This document shows, piece by piece, positions 16,378-24,373 of a DNA stretch of 46,030 bases. The notes under the pieces are model-generated. The model was not told the DNA's origin, ran no database searches, and saw nothing but the letters and a program-made list of their open reading frames with translations. Positions within the stretch are counted from its first letter, which is position 1. Each line of letters opens with the position of its first letter. Source of the DNA: Planctomycetota bacterium. Its GTDB lineage: Bacteria; Planctomycetota; UBA1135; JACQFD01. The position numbers and the translations under genes were made by a program. The stretch is from contig JACQFD010000018.1 of assembly GCA_016200225.1 (NCBI GenBank), forward strand, positions 1-46,030. The letters run 5' to 3'.

Positions 16378-18201
16378 TTAAAATATCGTTTCGATCGACT
16401 TCGATTGTTTGCAAGTTGCCAGCGAAGTCGCGGCGTTGATCAGACCCGCGTGCGTGTACGCCTGCGGAAAGTTTCCCAACATTTCCCCGGTCTTCGGATC
16501 CGCATCTTCGCTGAAAAGTCCAAGCGCGTTGGCGCGCGCGAGCAAGCCGTCGAATTCGGCGAGCGCCTGCTCTGTGCGGCCCGCAAACGCGAGCGCTTTC
16601 ACGCGCCAGAATGCACACATTAGGAATGCGCTTGTCGTCACGCCGAAATCGTCGGGATTTGTATAACGAAGCACGAGGCCGTCGCGGACGAGGGCCTTTT
16701 CATAATATTCGAGCGTCGAAAGAAACCGCGGATCGCGGCCGCTGACGAAACCGACGGCGGGCATCAAATAATTCGACGCGTCCGCCTCGCGGTTTCCGTA
16801 CGTTTGTCCGAACGCGCCCACATCCTTATGAAACGCGCGCTCCAGTATTTGTTGTCTCAGCGCATCGGCGGCCGATCGCCATCGATTGGATAATTCGGCG
16901 TGCCCGAGAGTCGAGGCGACGCGCGCGCCGCGATCGATTCCGACCCAGCACATTACTTTTGAAAATGTATGATGCCGCATCTCGCTTCGAAACTCCCAAA
17001 TGCCGCTGTCCGGATGCGGCGCGGCTTCGATGGCGCGCTCCACGAGCCGCGAAACTAATGTAAATATTCGCGCGCGCTCGGCGGGAGTGCGGATGAGCCG
17101 CGGATCTGTTAACAATCGCGAAAGCGGAAGGACCGTCTCGCCGTAGACGTCGTGTTGATCGTGCGTGTACGCGGCGTTGCCGATGCGAACCGGACCCGAT
17201 CCGTTCCAGCCGGACCAGTGATCCAAAGTGTGTTCGACGAGATCGGTCTCGCCGCCGATTCCATATAAGGGTTGAATGCGGCGATCGCCTACAAAAACAA
17301 GATCTGTTAAGAAGCGGAGGTATCCCTCCGCTTCTTCGATTTGTCCGAGTTGATCGAGCGCGCGAAGCGTGAACGCGGCGTCGCGAAGCCAACAATAACG
17401 ATAGTCCCATGTCCTCCCCGAACCGCGCGCTTCGGGTATCGACGTCGTCGCCGCCGCGATGATCGCGCCCGTGTCGTCGAAGATATGTAATCGAAGAGCG
17501 AGTGCGCTGCGAATGACGGCTTTGGGCGCAATATCGGGAATCGAACAGTGCAGAACCCAGCGCCGCCAGAAAGCGATCGTGCGCGCGAGTTCCTGCGCCG
17601 CGCCTCCTTCGACACGCTGCGTCGCCGGCACGCCATGCGTTAATATAAACGATATTTCGCGGTCGAGAACGAATGAATTGCCCCCCGTAATACAAACCGC
17701 CGGAATATTAGCTTGTAAATAAACCGGCGCGCCCGCGCCAATGATAGTAATACCCTGCGACGCGGCCACGAGCGAGGCCGCCGTTCGTCCATAGTCGGGA
17801 CGGGGATCGAATCGAACGCGCACGCGCGGCGCGCCCGAAAGCGGACGCAACAATCGTATGATCTGGGCCGCCGGGCGCGAAAACGGCTGATCTGTATCTT
17901 TCGCGGGCGCGAAATCGATGACTTCAAATGCCTCGCCGTTGCGCCGGTGAACCGTCGAAAGCACATTGGTATTTTCTAAATAATCCATCGAGCACTCGAA
18001 ACCCTCTTCCGCGGCCTCAATGGAAAAAACGCCGCCGTTTTCCCTGTCGAGGATGCAACCAAAAAAAGACGGCGAGTCGAACCGCGGCAAACAGAGCCAC
18101 TCGATTGCGCCGCGCGGACTTACAAGCGCCAGCACGCGGCCATTGCCGATGGCACCATGATCCAGCTTTGCGTCCATTGGATACGTACCAAATGAGGTCA
18201 T
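16378..18201 (-). CDS. Glycoside hydrolase family 15 (glucoamylase/trehalase-like)
   Basis: 607 residues, the normal length for the two-domain bacterial GH15 family. The N-terminal beta-sandwich opens with the conserved GAIGNGRVLALVSPRGAIEW then LCLPRFDSP. The (alpha/alpha)6 barrel contains WDYRYCWLRDAAFTL, the general-acid segment GIWEFRSEMRHHTFSKVMCW (Glu403) and the general-base segment LFSEDADPKTGEMLGNFPQA (Glu565 region). Members hydrolyse alpha-glucosidic bonds with inversion, and some are trehalases. Next to a trehalose synthesis gene, trehalose or short alpha-glucans are likely substrates, but specificity cannot be read from sequence. No signal peptide, so probably cytoplasmic. Its ATG lies 40 bp from the ATG of the divergent trehalose gene. 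Confidence 0.93.
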   Translation of the reverse strand: MTSFGTYPMDAKLDHGAIGNGRVLALVSPRGAIEWLCLPRFDSPSFFGCILDRENGGVFSIEAAEEGFECSMDYLENTNVLSTVHRRNGEAFEVIDFAPAKDTDQPFSRPAAQIIRLLRPLSGAPRVRVRFDPRPDYGRTAASLVAASQGITIIGAGAPVYLQANIPAVCITGGNSFVLDREISFILTHGVPATQRVEGGAAQELARTIAFWRRWVLHCSIPDIAPKAVIRSALALRLHIFDDTGAIIAAATTSIPEARGSGRTWDYRYCWLRDAAFTLRALDQLGQIEEAEGYLRFLTDLVFVGDRRIQPLYGIGGETDLVEHTLDHWSGWNGSGPVRIGNAAYTHDQHDVYGETVLPLSRLLTDPRLIRTPAERARIFTLVSRLVERAIEAAPHPDSGIWEFRSEMRHHTFSKVMCWVGIDRGARVASTLGHAELSNRWRSAADALRQQILERAFHKDVGAFGQTYGNREADASNYLMPAVGFVSGRDPRFLSTLEYYEKALVRDGLVLRYTNPDDFGVTTSAFLMCAFWRVKALAFAGRTEQALAEFDGLLARANALGLFSEDADPKTGEMLGNFPQAYTHAGLINAATSLATCKQSKSIETIF

Positions 18202-18241
18202 TGCCGAAAATTCGGCGGACCGGGACTATGTATAGGTCACG
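18202..18241. promoter_or_regulatory. 40-bp divergent promoter with inverted repeat
   Basis: Only 40 bp separate the GH15 and otsAB start codons. The gap contains GCCGAA-AA-TTCGGC (18203-18216), a 6-bp-arm inverted repeat suitable for a dimeric regulator, and a TATGTATAG box-like sequence nearer the plus-strand gene. One regulator could control both directions. The promoters may extend into the opposite coding sequences. Confidence 0.45.
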
Positions 18242-20506
18242 ATGATTTTACCCACCAATCATAACGATCGAAAAGACCGCGTGATACTGGTATCCAATCG
18301 CCTGCCCGTCGGCGTTCGCGCTTCCGGCGATAAATTGGAATTTACACACAGTTCAGGCGGTCTCGCGACGGGATTGAAATCATCCCATGAACAGGGAGAC
18401 AGTCTTTGGATTGGATATCCGGGCGACCTCAAGGGTCTTACAGATGAAATGCGCCTGGAACTCGAATGCAAATTTGAAGACATGCGAATTGTACCGGTGC
18501 ATCTCACGGCCGCGGATGCCGCGCGGTACTGTCAAGGGATGTCGAACGGAGTACTGTGGCCGTTGTTTCATTATTTGTTAGATCGGATTCCCAATCACTC
18601 GCGCGATTGGAAGTCCTATGTAAAAGCGAACGAGCATTTCGCCGATGTGGTCGCGTCGAAAGCGAATGAATCGGATCTTATTTGGATACACGACTATCAT
18701 TTATTACTTTTGCCGAGTCTGCTCCGAAAGCGCCTTCCATCCGCGCGCATCGGATTCTTTTTACATATCCCGTTTCCGTCGTCCGACATCTTTCAAATAC
18801 TTCCCTGGCGCGAGCATGTGCTCACGGGGCTGCTCGGCGCGGATTTGATAGGATTTCATACATTTGGATATATGCATCATTTCGCCATCAGTTGTCTTCG
18901 AACATTGGGAATCGAAGCGGAAATCGACCGGATCGAATACGACGGACGGACGATCCGGCTCGGCGCCTATCCCATGGGAATCGACGCGGCGCAATTCGAA
19001 AAGATAGCAAACGATCCCGCCGTGATCGCCGACTCCAAACGAATCCGCGCGGCGCATGGAAATGCAAAAATAATTCTCGGCATCGACCGGCTCGATTATA
19101 CAAAAGGGCTTCCGCGGCGTTTGCTCGCCGTCGAGCGACTTCTCGACCAAAGACCGTCGCTCAAGAGTAAAGTTCGATTCATTCAACTCGCGATTCCGAG
19201 CCGCGAAGACGTCGAGGAGTATCAACGAATCCGCGCCGACGTCGAACAGTTAATCGGGCGGATCAACGGCATTCATGCGACGGTCGACGGCGCGCCGATT
19301 CATTATATTTACGGTTCGGTCACGCGGGAACAGCTCGTGGCGCTGTACATGGCCGCGGACGTCCTCGCGGTGACGCCGCTGCGCGATGGCATGAATCTCG
19401 TCGCCAAGGAATTTGTTGCATCCAGAGCCGACGGCGACGGCGTTCTCGTGTTGAGCGAATTCGCGGGCGCCGCGAGCGAACTCGGAGAGGCGCTTTTAGT
19501 AAATACTTACGATGTCGACGGCATGGCCGCGGCCCTTGCCCGCGCGCTCTCGATGCCCGAGAGCGAACGGCGGCGGCGCATGGCGAGCCTGCGATCGCGC
19601 GTCTGTACGCGAACCGTTCACGATTGGGCGAATACGTTTCTCGACGCGCTCGGAACCTCGAGAGAAGGAAATGCTAAGATTGCCACGCTTGCTACTGTTC
19701 CGATCGCGATCTCGGAAATAACAAAAGGTCTCGGAACGCACAAATCGCTCATTCTCGTCCTCGATTACGACGGCACGCTTGTTCCTTTCGGCACGAGTCC
19801 GGATCTCGCGGCGTGCGATCCATCGCTACAGAGTCTGCTTCGGCGTCTCGGACAGTTGCCCGCCACACAGGTCCATATTGTTAGTGGTCGGACGCGCGAT
19901 GGACTCGAAGCCTGGCTTGGACAACTGCCGATTGCACTCCACGCGGAGCACGGACTCTGGTCGCGCGTCGGGCCCGCGGAACCATGGATACAAAACGCGA
20001 AACCGAACGCGGACTGGAAATCGCGCGTCCGGCCGCTTCTGCAGGAATATTTATCAAGAGTGCCGGGATGTGTACTGGAAGAAAAAAGCGCGGGATTCGC
20101 ATGGCACTACCGCGGCGTCGAACCCCATCTCGGCGCGCTCCACGCGCGCGAAATCCGAACCGAATTAGTAGAATTGCTCGCGCAGTCGCCCGTCGAGGTT
20201 CTGGCGGGTTCGAAAGTCATCGAAATCCGGCCGACCGGCGTCAACAAGGGAATTGTAGTGCGCGCCATGGTCGAATCGGCGGGCCCCGACGCGCTATTTG
20301 TCGCCATCGGTGACGACCGCACCGATGAGGATTTATTTGCAGTATTGCCCCCGGGCTCGGTCTCCTTTCACGTCGGCGCGGCGCCGAGCCGCGCCGGTTA
20401 TCGATTGGAGAGTCCGCAAAAAGTCCGCACACTGCTCGAACAAATTATTGCAATTCGGAGCAAGCAACAATTGACCGTCCGGCGGGATCGGCTCGCGGAG
20501 ACGTGA
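18242..20506 (+). CDS. otsAB: Bifunctional trehalose-6-phosphate synthase/phosphatase (OtsA-OtsB fusion)
   Basis: 754 residues. Residues about 12-480 are a GT20 glycosyltransferase: [13 protein letters not shown] (donor-site start), [47 protein letters not shown], and [14 protein letters not shown] with [12 protein letters not shown]. It joins UDP-glucose (or a similar donor) to glucose-6-phosphate. Residues about 500-754 are an HAD phosphatase with LVLDYDGTL (Asp508, Asp510), HIVSGR, GVNKG and [10 protein letters not shown] (690-697), which releases trehalose from trehalose-6-phosphate. All catalytic motifs of both halves are intact. The fusion would couple both steps in one cytoplasmic polypeptide. 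The partner GH15 gene is divergent, which suggests joint control of trehalose or alpha-glucan turnover, often in osmotic or desiccation stress. Confidence 0.95.
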   Translation: MILPTNHNDRKDRVILVSNRLPVGVRASGDKLEFTHSSGGLATGLKSSHEQGDSLWIGYPGDLKGLTDEMRLELECKFEDMRIVPVHLTAADAARYCQGMSNGVLWPLFHYLLDRIPNHSRDWKSYVKANEHFADVVASKANESDLIWIHDYHLLLLPSLLRKRLPSARIGFFLHIPFPSSDIFQILPWREHVLTGLLGADLIGFHTFGYMHHFAISCLRTLGIEAEIDRIEYDGRTIRLGAYPMGIDAAQFEKIANDPAVIADSKRIRAAHGNAKIILGIDRLDYTKGLPRRLLAVERLLDQRPSLKSKVRFIQLAIPSREDVEEYQRIRADVEQLIGRINGIHATVDGAPIHYIYGSVTREQLVALYMAADVLAVTPLRDGMNLVAKEFVASRADGDGVLVLSEFAGAASELGEALLVNTYDVDGMAAALARALSMPESERRRRMASLRSRVCTRTVHDWANTFLDALGTSREGNAKIATLATVPIAISEITKGLGTHKSLILVLDYDGTLVPFGTSPDLAACDPSLQSLLRRLGQLPATQVHIVSGRTRDGLEAWLGQLPIALHAEHGLWSRVGPAEPWIQNAKPNADWKSRVRPLLQEYLSRVPGCVLEEKSAGFAWHYRGVEPHLGALHAREIRTELVELLAQSPVEVLAGSKVIEIRPTGVNKGIVVRAMVESAGPDALFVAIGDDRTDEDLFAVLPPGSVSFHVGAAPSRAGYRLESPQKVRTLLEQIIAIRSKQQLTVRRDRLAET

Positions 20507-20576
20507 TCGGAAGTCGAGACTGAAAAGAAATAGTATATTGGGCGGGGCGCGGGCCGGGATTCCGCGCGCACAAACA

Positions 20577-21287
20577 CTACTTTTCGATCAAATCGAATCC
20601 CGCTTCGAACTCCGCGGTCCATGTCGACGGCGCGAGCGCGCCGATGGAATTGTATCGAAGAAACGTCCCGCTCGATTCGCCGGTCGACGGATCGTTTCGA
20701 TATCCGAATTGTTTGGTCCATGCGTCCGGCGCCGGAAGGGGATCGGACCATTTCGCGCCGCGTTTGAAAAAATAAGCGACATCCCACATGGGTTGCGTCT
20801 CGGGGTGCTCCATCCATAATTTAATTCGCGAACGCAAGTCGCTCTTGGGGGGCAGCGAGTTTACAAAAAGGTCCGCGAATTGTTTTTGGTAATGAACGGA
20901 CCACGCGACCCCGCTGCACCGATCCGCGTCCCAGAAGTATGAAAGCCTCGGATCGCCGAATTGTCCGGCCGCGGCCCGCGCGGATTGCGAGTCATCGCCG
21001 CCGACCATCGGTAGAAATACAATTGCGACCGCCGCGTCGTCGCTTCGCCTTCTTAACCAATCTTGAGCCGCACGAGCCCCATTGACGCATCCCGTTCACG
21101 TGGGCGAAAGAAGTAGTAAGGAACGCGGACGCGCACTATTGTTATCAAACCAGCTCCGGATCGGATCGAGCGACCCCGAAAGCGAAATCACGCCCCGGCT
21201 CGCATCCGCCGGCCGCGGCGCGGCGCAACCGATGGACGCGATTGTTATTAAAATCGAGACTACGTGGATTCGCGCGGAGGATCGCAT
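20577..21287 (-). CDS. Thioredoxin-like lipoprotein with in-frame TGA: probable selenoprotein (UxxC)
   Basis: A single frame runs from ATG 21287 to the stop at 20577, interrupted only by TGA at 21096-21098. Reading TGA as selenocysteine gives 236 residues. The N-terminus is a signal with a lipobox-like ASIGC (Cys20). Then come a strand (PRSLLLLSPT), the redox motif U64-T-G-C67 (SPTUTGCVNGARAAQ), a helix, and a second strand (AAVAIVFLPM). DPRLSYFWDADRCSG and a tail with PMWDVAYFF and LPAPDAW follow. This is the layout of thioredoxin-like proteins that normally have CxxC at this place. Both sides of the TGA are needed for the fold. A hairpin follows 17 nt after the TGA. Standard gene callers would report only a 143-residue piece from 21008. 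Likely an envelope thiol/selenol redox protein; substrate unknown. The alternative is a pseudogene with a Cys-to-stop mutation. Confidence 0.78.
21065..21079 (-). promoter_or_regulatory. SECIS-like hairpin after the in-frame TGA
   Basis: On the minus strand, nucleotides 17-31 after the TGA form a 5-bp stem (GGGCU with GGCUC, two G-U pairs) closed by a 5-nt loop CGUGC with G in second place. The loop starts 22 nt after the TGA. Bacterial SECIS elements sit inside the coding sequence, with the loop about 16-37 nt downstream of UGA and a G early in the loop, so spacing and loop fit. The stem is short and the assignment is by eye. Confidence 0.5.
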
Positions 21288-21504
21288 GTTCGGACTCTAC
21301 TGTTTGAGTGCTTGCCGAGCCAGGGATACCTGTCATCCCGGGGACCGATTCGACAGAAAGTTGCCCTGCGGTGTTGCATCGCGCGTAGAATTGTACTCCC
21401 GCAATCCCCGGTCCGCGACTCCTGCGATGCATGATCTCGACGCAATGTATAAATACTGCCCCGTGCGCGGTCTGGTATTCGATTGTATGGGCCGGCGTTG
21501 AATT
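21288..21504. promoter_or_regulatory. Divergent intergenic region
   Basis: 217 bp between the selenoprotein-like gene (minus) and the modular-protein gene (plus). It must carry both promoters. No operator or family motif is recognised. A long antisense frame across it is taken as chance. Confidence 0.4.
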
Positions 21505-23685
21505 ATGAAAAATCACCTCGCCGCATTCTTTATATTCGCGCCCGCATTCGCGGTTGCGTTTTTCGCGGCGAGAGCGCTTTGGCCCGCGGCCGGCGATTCC
21601 GGCGACGGCGTCGAAGCGGGTAAACCCTCCCGTTCCCCGCAACGGAATCCCGCGCTCGCAGTCGCCGAATCGGCGCCAATAAATAATATTAATGAAACGG
21701 CGCGGCCGCCCGAACCCACGATCATACAACATGCGAAGAAAAAATATGCGACGGTCGAAGAGGAAATTGCGGCGTGGCCGACGTGCACGATCACGGGCAT
21801 CGTTTTGGATTATGATGGAACTCCCGCCGGGGGCGCGCGCGTAGAGCGCGTGGCAGCGAACGGCGGCCCCGTCAGTTATTCTAAAGAAGCGAAGTGCGGA
21901 TCCGACGGGAGATTTCGTTTATCCCAGCCGACGTGGGATCCGCGCGAAATAGTTCTGCGCGTCCGGCACCACGGGCGATTTGATAAATTAATTCCAAACG
22001 TCCGCACCGAGCAAAATGTAACGATCGATGTAGGGGAAGTCAGATTGGCGGCCGCTGGGAGCGTTCGCGTCCATATTATAGATAAGAGCGGACGTCCCGT
22101 GCCGAATGTTGAAATTCAATATAAACCCGAAGGCGCGCCGGCGCCGTCCGCCGCGCCCCCCGAAACGCGCGCCGAAGGCGTGCCGCGCGCGCTGCGGGGG
22201 ATGACGGACGAAGAAGGAAATTATACATTTGAACCGGTTTGCGCCGGACGCGCCGCCCTCGCCGCCGTCGTGGAATTCATGAACGGGCAGCGGGCTCCGC
22301 AGGAGTCGCTTCGAATTTCGCGCGAAATCGTAAATATTGAAATCGCGCCCGGCGCGAGGGAATCGATCGAGTGGACGGCCGCGAGCGCCGGCACGCTCCA
22401 TGGACGCGCGACGTTTCGAGGCAAACCCGTCGCCAATGTAATATTAACGCTCGACGGCCGCGGCGCGCGCGCGTCGTGGTGGCCCGTACGGACGCGGACC
22501 GACGCGGATGGAAAATATCAATTTCCGCCCGTGCCGGCCGGTGAATATTCCATTCAGAAAAAAGATGGAGCTTTGCATTTTGATATTGCCGCACGTGTTG
22601 CCGCGGCCGACGGCGCCGTCTCGATTTCGGAAAATGAAATATCGGTCGTCCGCGATTTGAACAGACCGCCGCTTGACGACGCATTGCATAAAACAACAAT
22701 TCTGACGGGCGACAACGCGCTCGATCTCGACTTTGGCGACGCATCGAGTGCGGAAGTCCGCGTCGTCGACGAACTCGGGCGCCCCGTAATGAATGCTATA
22801 GTTCGGATCTTTCGAGCGCCGAAGCCCGGGACCGAATTCTCGCAGGGTTATGAAGCGCGCATGCAATGGCCTGCGAAAACTACAAAAGTGGAATTCGACC
22901 GGCAGGCCGTCTCCGACGCGGCTGGAATTGTACAATTCGAAGCCGTGCCGCGCGGAGTATTACAATTAACCACATTCAAACTTGAATACGCGCGGGCCCG
23001 CGGGCAATTCGAAATCGACGCGGATTCGGACAAATCCATTAAAGTACAATTACGCAAGGGCGGCGCGCTGTCCGGCCGCGTATCGGACCCGAATGGCGCG
23101 CCGATTGGCGGCGCGATCGTTAAAGTTCTCACGGGCGGCGCCGACGCGGATCCGCCCTCGTCCGGCCGCGGCTGGTGGGATATGTCGCCGCCGGCGCCGA
23201 CCGCGATGTCCGACGACGCGGGCGGTTTTGTATTGAATGGCCTCGAGACGGGCGCGCACCGCATTCTGGCCTTCTCGAACGAAAGCGGCCCGGAGATCAT
23301 GATTATTACTGTTCCCGAAGCGGGCGACGCCGGGTTCTTGAATATTACACTCGAATCGCTCGGAGGATTTCAAGTGTCCGTCGCGCGGCGGGGAGAACCG
23401 GCGACCGCCACCGCGATTCGGCTTCGCCTCGACGACCCGGGGTGTCCGATCGCCGCGGATCTCTGGACAGATGATACATTTTTTGCAATGTTAGGTTCCG
23501 GCGATTTCGCCCGAGCGGAAGGGCCGGCGGATGCGCGCGCAATGACACATATCGGCCGGGTCCCGGCCGGCAATTGGAAAATTGAAGTCGTTGATTTGCC
23601 GGCGGGCGACAAAGTACTCGAAACGGTTCGCGCGCGGGCAATCGCCGGGCGCGACGTGCCGGTTTTTATCGAACTCTCGAAATAA
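21505..23685 (+). CDS. Membrane-anchored protein of carboxypeptidase-regulatory-like modules
   Basis: 726 residues. An N-terminal hydrophobic helix (FFIFAPAFAVAFFAARAL) is a signal or anchor. A linker leads to about six beta-sandwich modules with the regulatory-like pattern: ITGIVLDYDGTPAGGARVE, VRVHIIDKSGRPVPNVEI, LHGRATFRGKPVANVILTL, VRVVDELGRPVMNAIVRI and LSGRVSDPNGAPIGGAIVKV, each followed by D-x-x-G-x-F/Y-x-F-x-x-V-P-x-G. No enzyme motif is visible. Its design matches the 1161-aa protein at 3090-6575, so they may be paralogues with related envelope roles. The next gene starts 6 bp after its stop, so the two form an operon. Confidence 0.85.
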   Translation: MKNHLAAFFIFAPAFAVAFFAARALWPAAGDSGDGVEAGKPSRSPQRNPALAVAESAPINNINETARPPEPTIIQHAKKKYATVEEEIAAWPTCTITGIVLDYDGTPAGGARVERVAANGGPVSYSKEAKCGSDGRFRLSQPTWDPREIVLRVRHHGRFDKLIPNVRTEQNVTIDVGEVRLAAAGSVRVHIIDKSGRPVPNVEIQYKPEGAPAPSAAPPETRAEGVPRALRGMTDEEGNYTFEPVCAGRAALAAVVEFMNGQRAPQESLRISREIVNIEIAPGARESIEWTAASAGTLHGRATFRGKPVANVILTLDGRGARASWWPVRTRTDADGKYQFPPVPAGEYSIQKKDGALHFDIAARVAAADGAVSISENEISVVRDLNRPPLDDALHKTTILTGDNALDLDFGDASSAEVRVVDELGRPVMNAIVRIFRAPKPGTEFSQGYEARMQWPAKTTKVEFDRQAVSDAAGIVQFEAVPRGVLQLTTFKLEYARARGQFEIDADSDKSIKVQLRKGGALSGRVSDPNGAPIGGAIVKVLTGGADADPPSSGRGWWDMSPPAPTAMSDDAGGFVLNGLETGAHRILAFSNESGPEIMIITVPEAGDAGFLNITLESLGGFQVSVARRGEPATATAIRLRLDDPGCPIAADLWTDDTFFAMLGSGDFARAEGPADARAMTHIGRVPAGNWKIEVVDLPAGDKVLETVRARAIAGRDVPVFIELSK

Positions 23686-23690
23686 TATTC

Positions 23691-24353
23691 ATGAAAGTTT
23701 ACTTATCTGCGTCTTTGCTTCTTGGCGCGGCTCTCGGCGCCGCGGCGGGGTTTGCGTTTCCGGCGCGTGGGATCTCGCGCCCGATTATGGATGGTCCGGC
23801 TATAAATAAAACGGCGGACGCGCCCGCCCTTACGCGATCGCGCGCGGTGGCGGGTTCTTCGCGCGAGAGCGCGGAAGCGAACGGTGAGAATATTACAGAT
23901 CGCGGACGGTCCGATAAGCTCGAGCGGGCGAACGATATCGATCGTTACAAAATCGACGAACTCATTGCGGATCCGTACTGGAATCCCAAGAAAATCGAAT
24001 TGGATGCCGCGCGGCGCGATGTGTTAAATAAACTGATCGAGGATGGGCGGCGCCGCGAGAAGGCCGCGAGATCGCAATGGAATCGATTGTCCCTGACTTC
24101 TACACAAAAAATGGAGTCGGCGGGACGTTATGCGACCGGAATCGCGATGCCCGCGTCCATTTATACAAATCTGAACGCGCCCGACGTCGCTACCGCCGTC
24201 GCCAACCTGACGTCCGGTCTGGAGGCGCCGCATTTTAAAGTATGGTATCGGATCGTCCTCCCCGCGAGCGATTTTCCGATGCTCACCGTTTCGAAACGCC
24301 GCCTCGACGACGCTCGGATTTTCTTGCACGACGCCGTCAAGCGTTATTTTTAA
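23691..24353 (+). CDS. Small exported protein of unknown function
   Basis: 220 residues. The N-terminus (MKVYLSASLLLGAALGAAAG) is a signal peptide or anchor. A polar disordered stretch follows, then a mostly helical domain from about residue 80 (RYKIDELIADPYWNPKKIEL; AARRDVLNKLIEDGRRREKA) and a C-terminal part ending FPMLTVSKRRLDDARIFL. No known family is recognised. The start lies 6 bp after the modular-protein gene, so it is co-transcribed and its product may act with that protein. It is convergent with the S9 peptidase gene, with 20 bp between stops. Confidence 0.7.
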   Translation: MKVYLSASLLLGAALGAAAGFAFPARGISRPIMDGPAINKTADAPALTRSRAVAGSSRESAEANGENITDRGRSDKLERANDIDRYKIDELIADPYWNPKKIELDAARRDVLNKLIEDGRRREKAARSQWNRLSLTSTQKMESAGRYATGIAMPASIYTNLNAPDVATAVANLTSGLEAPHFKVWYRIVLPASDFPMLTVSKRRLDDARIFLHDAVKRYF

Positions 24354-24373
24354 TAATTAAAGTAATCGTTAAC

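Noticed and set aside
21145..21732. Minus-strand open frame of 195 codons across the selenoprotein start and the start of the modular-protein gene
   Set aside because: It is out of frame with the selenoprotein-like gene, antisense to a clear signal peptide, and has no domain character.
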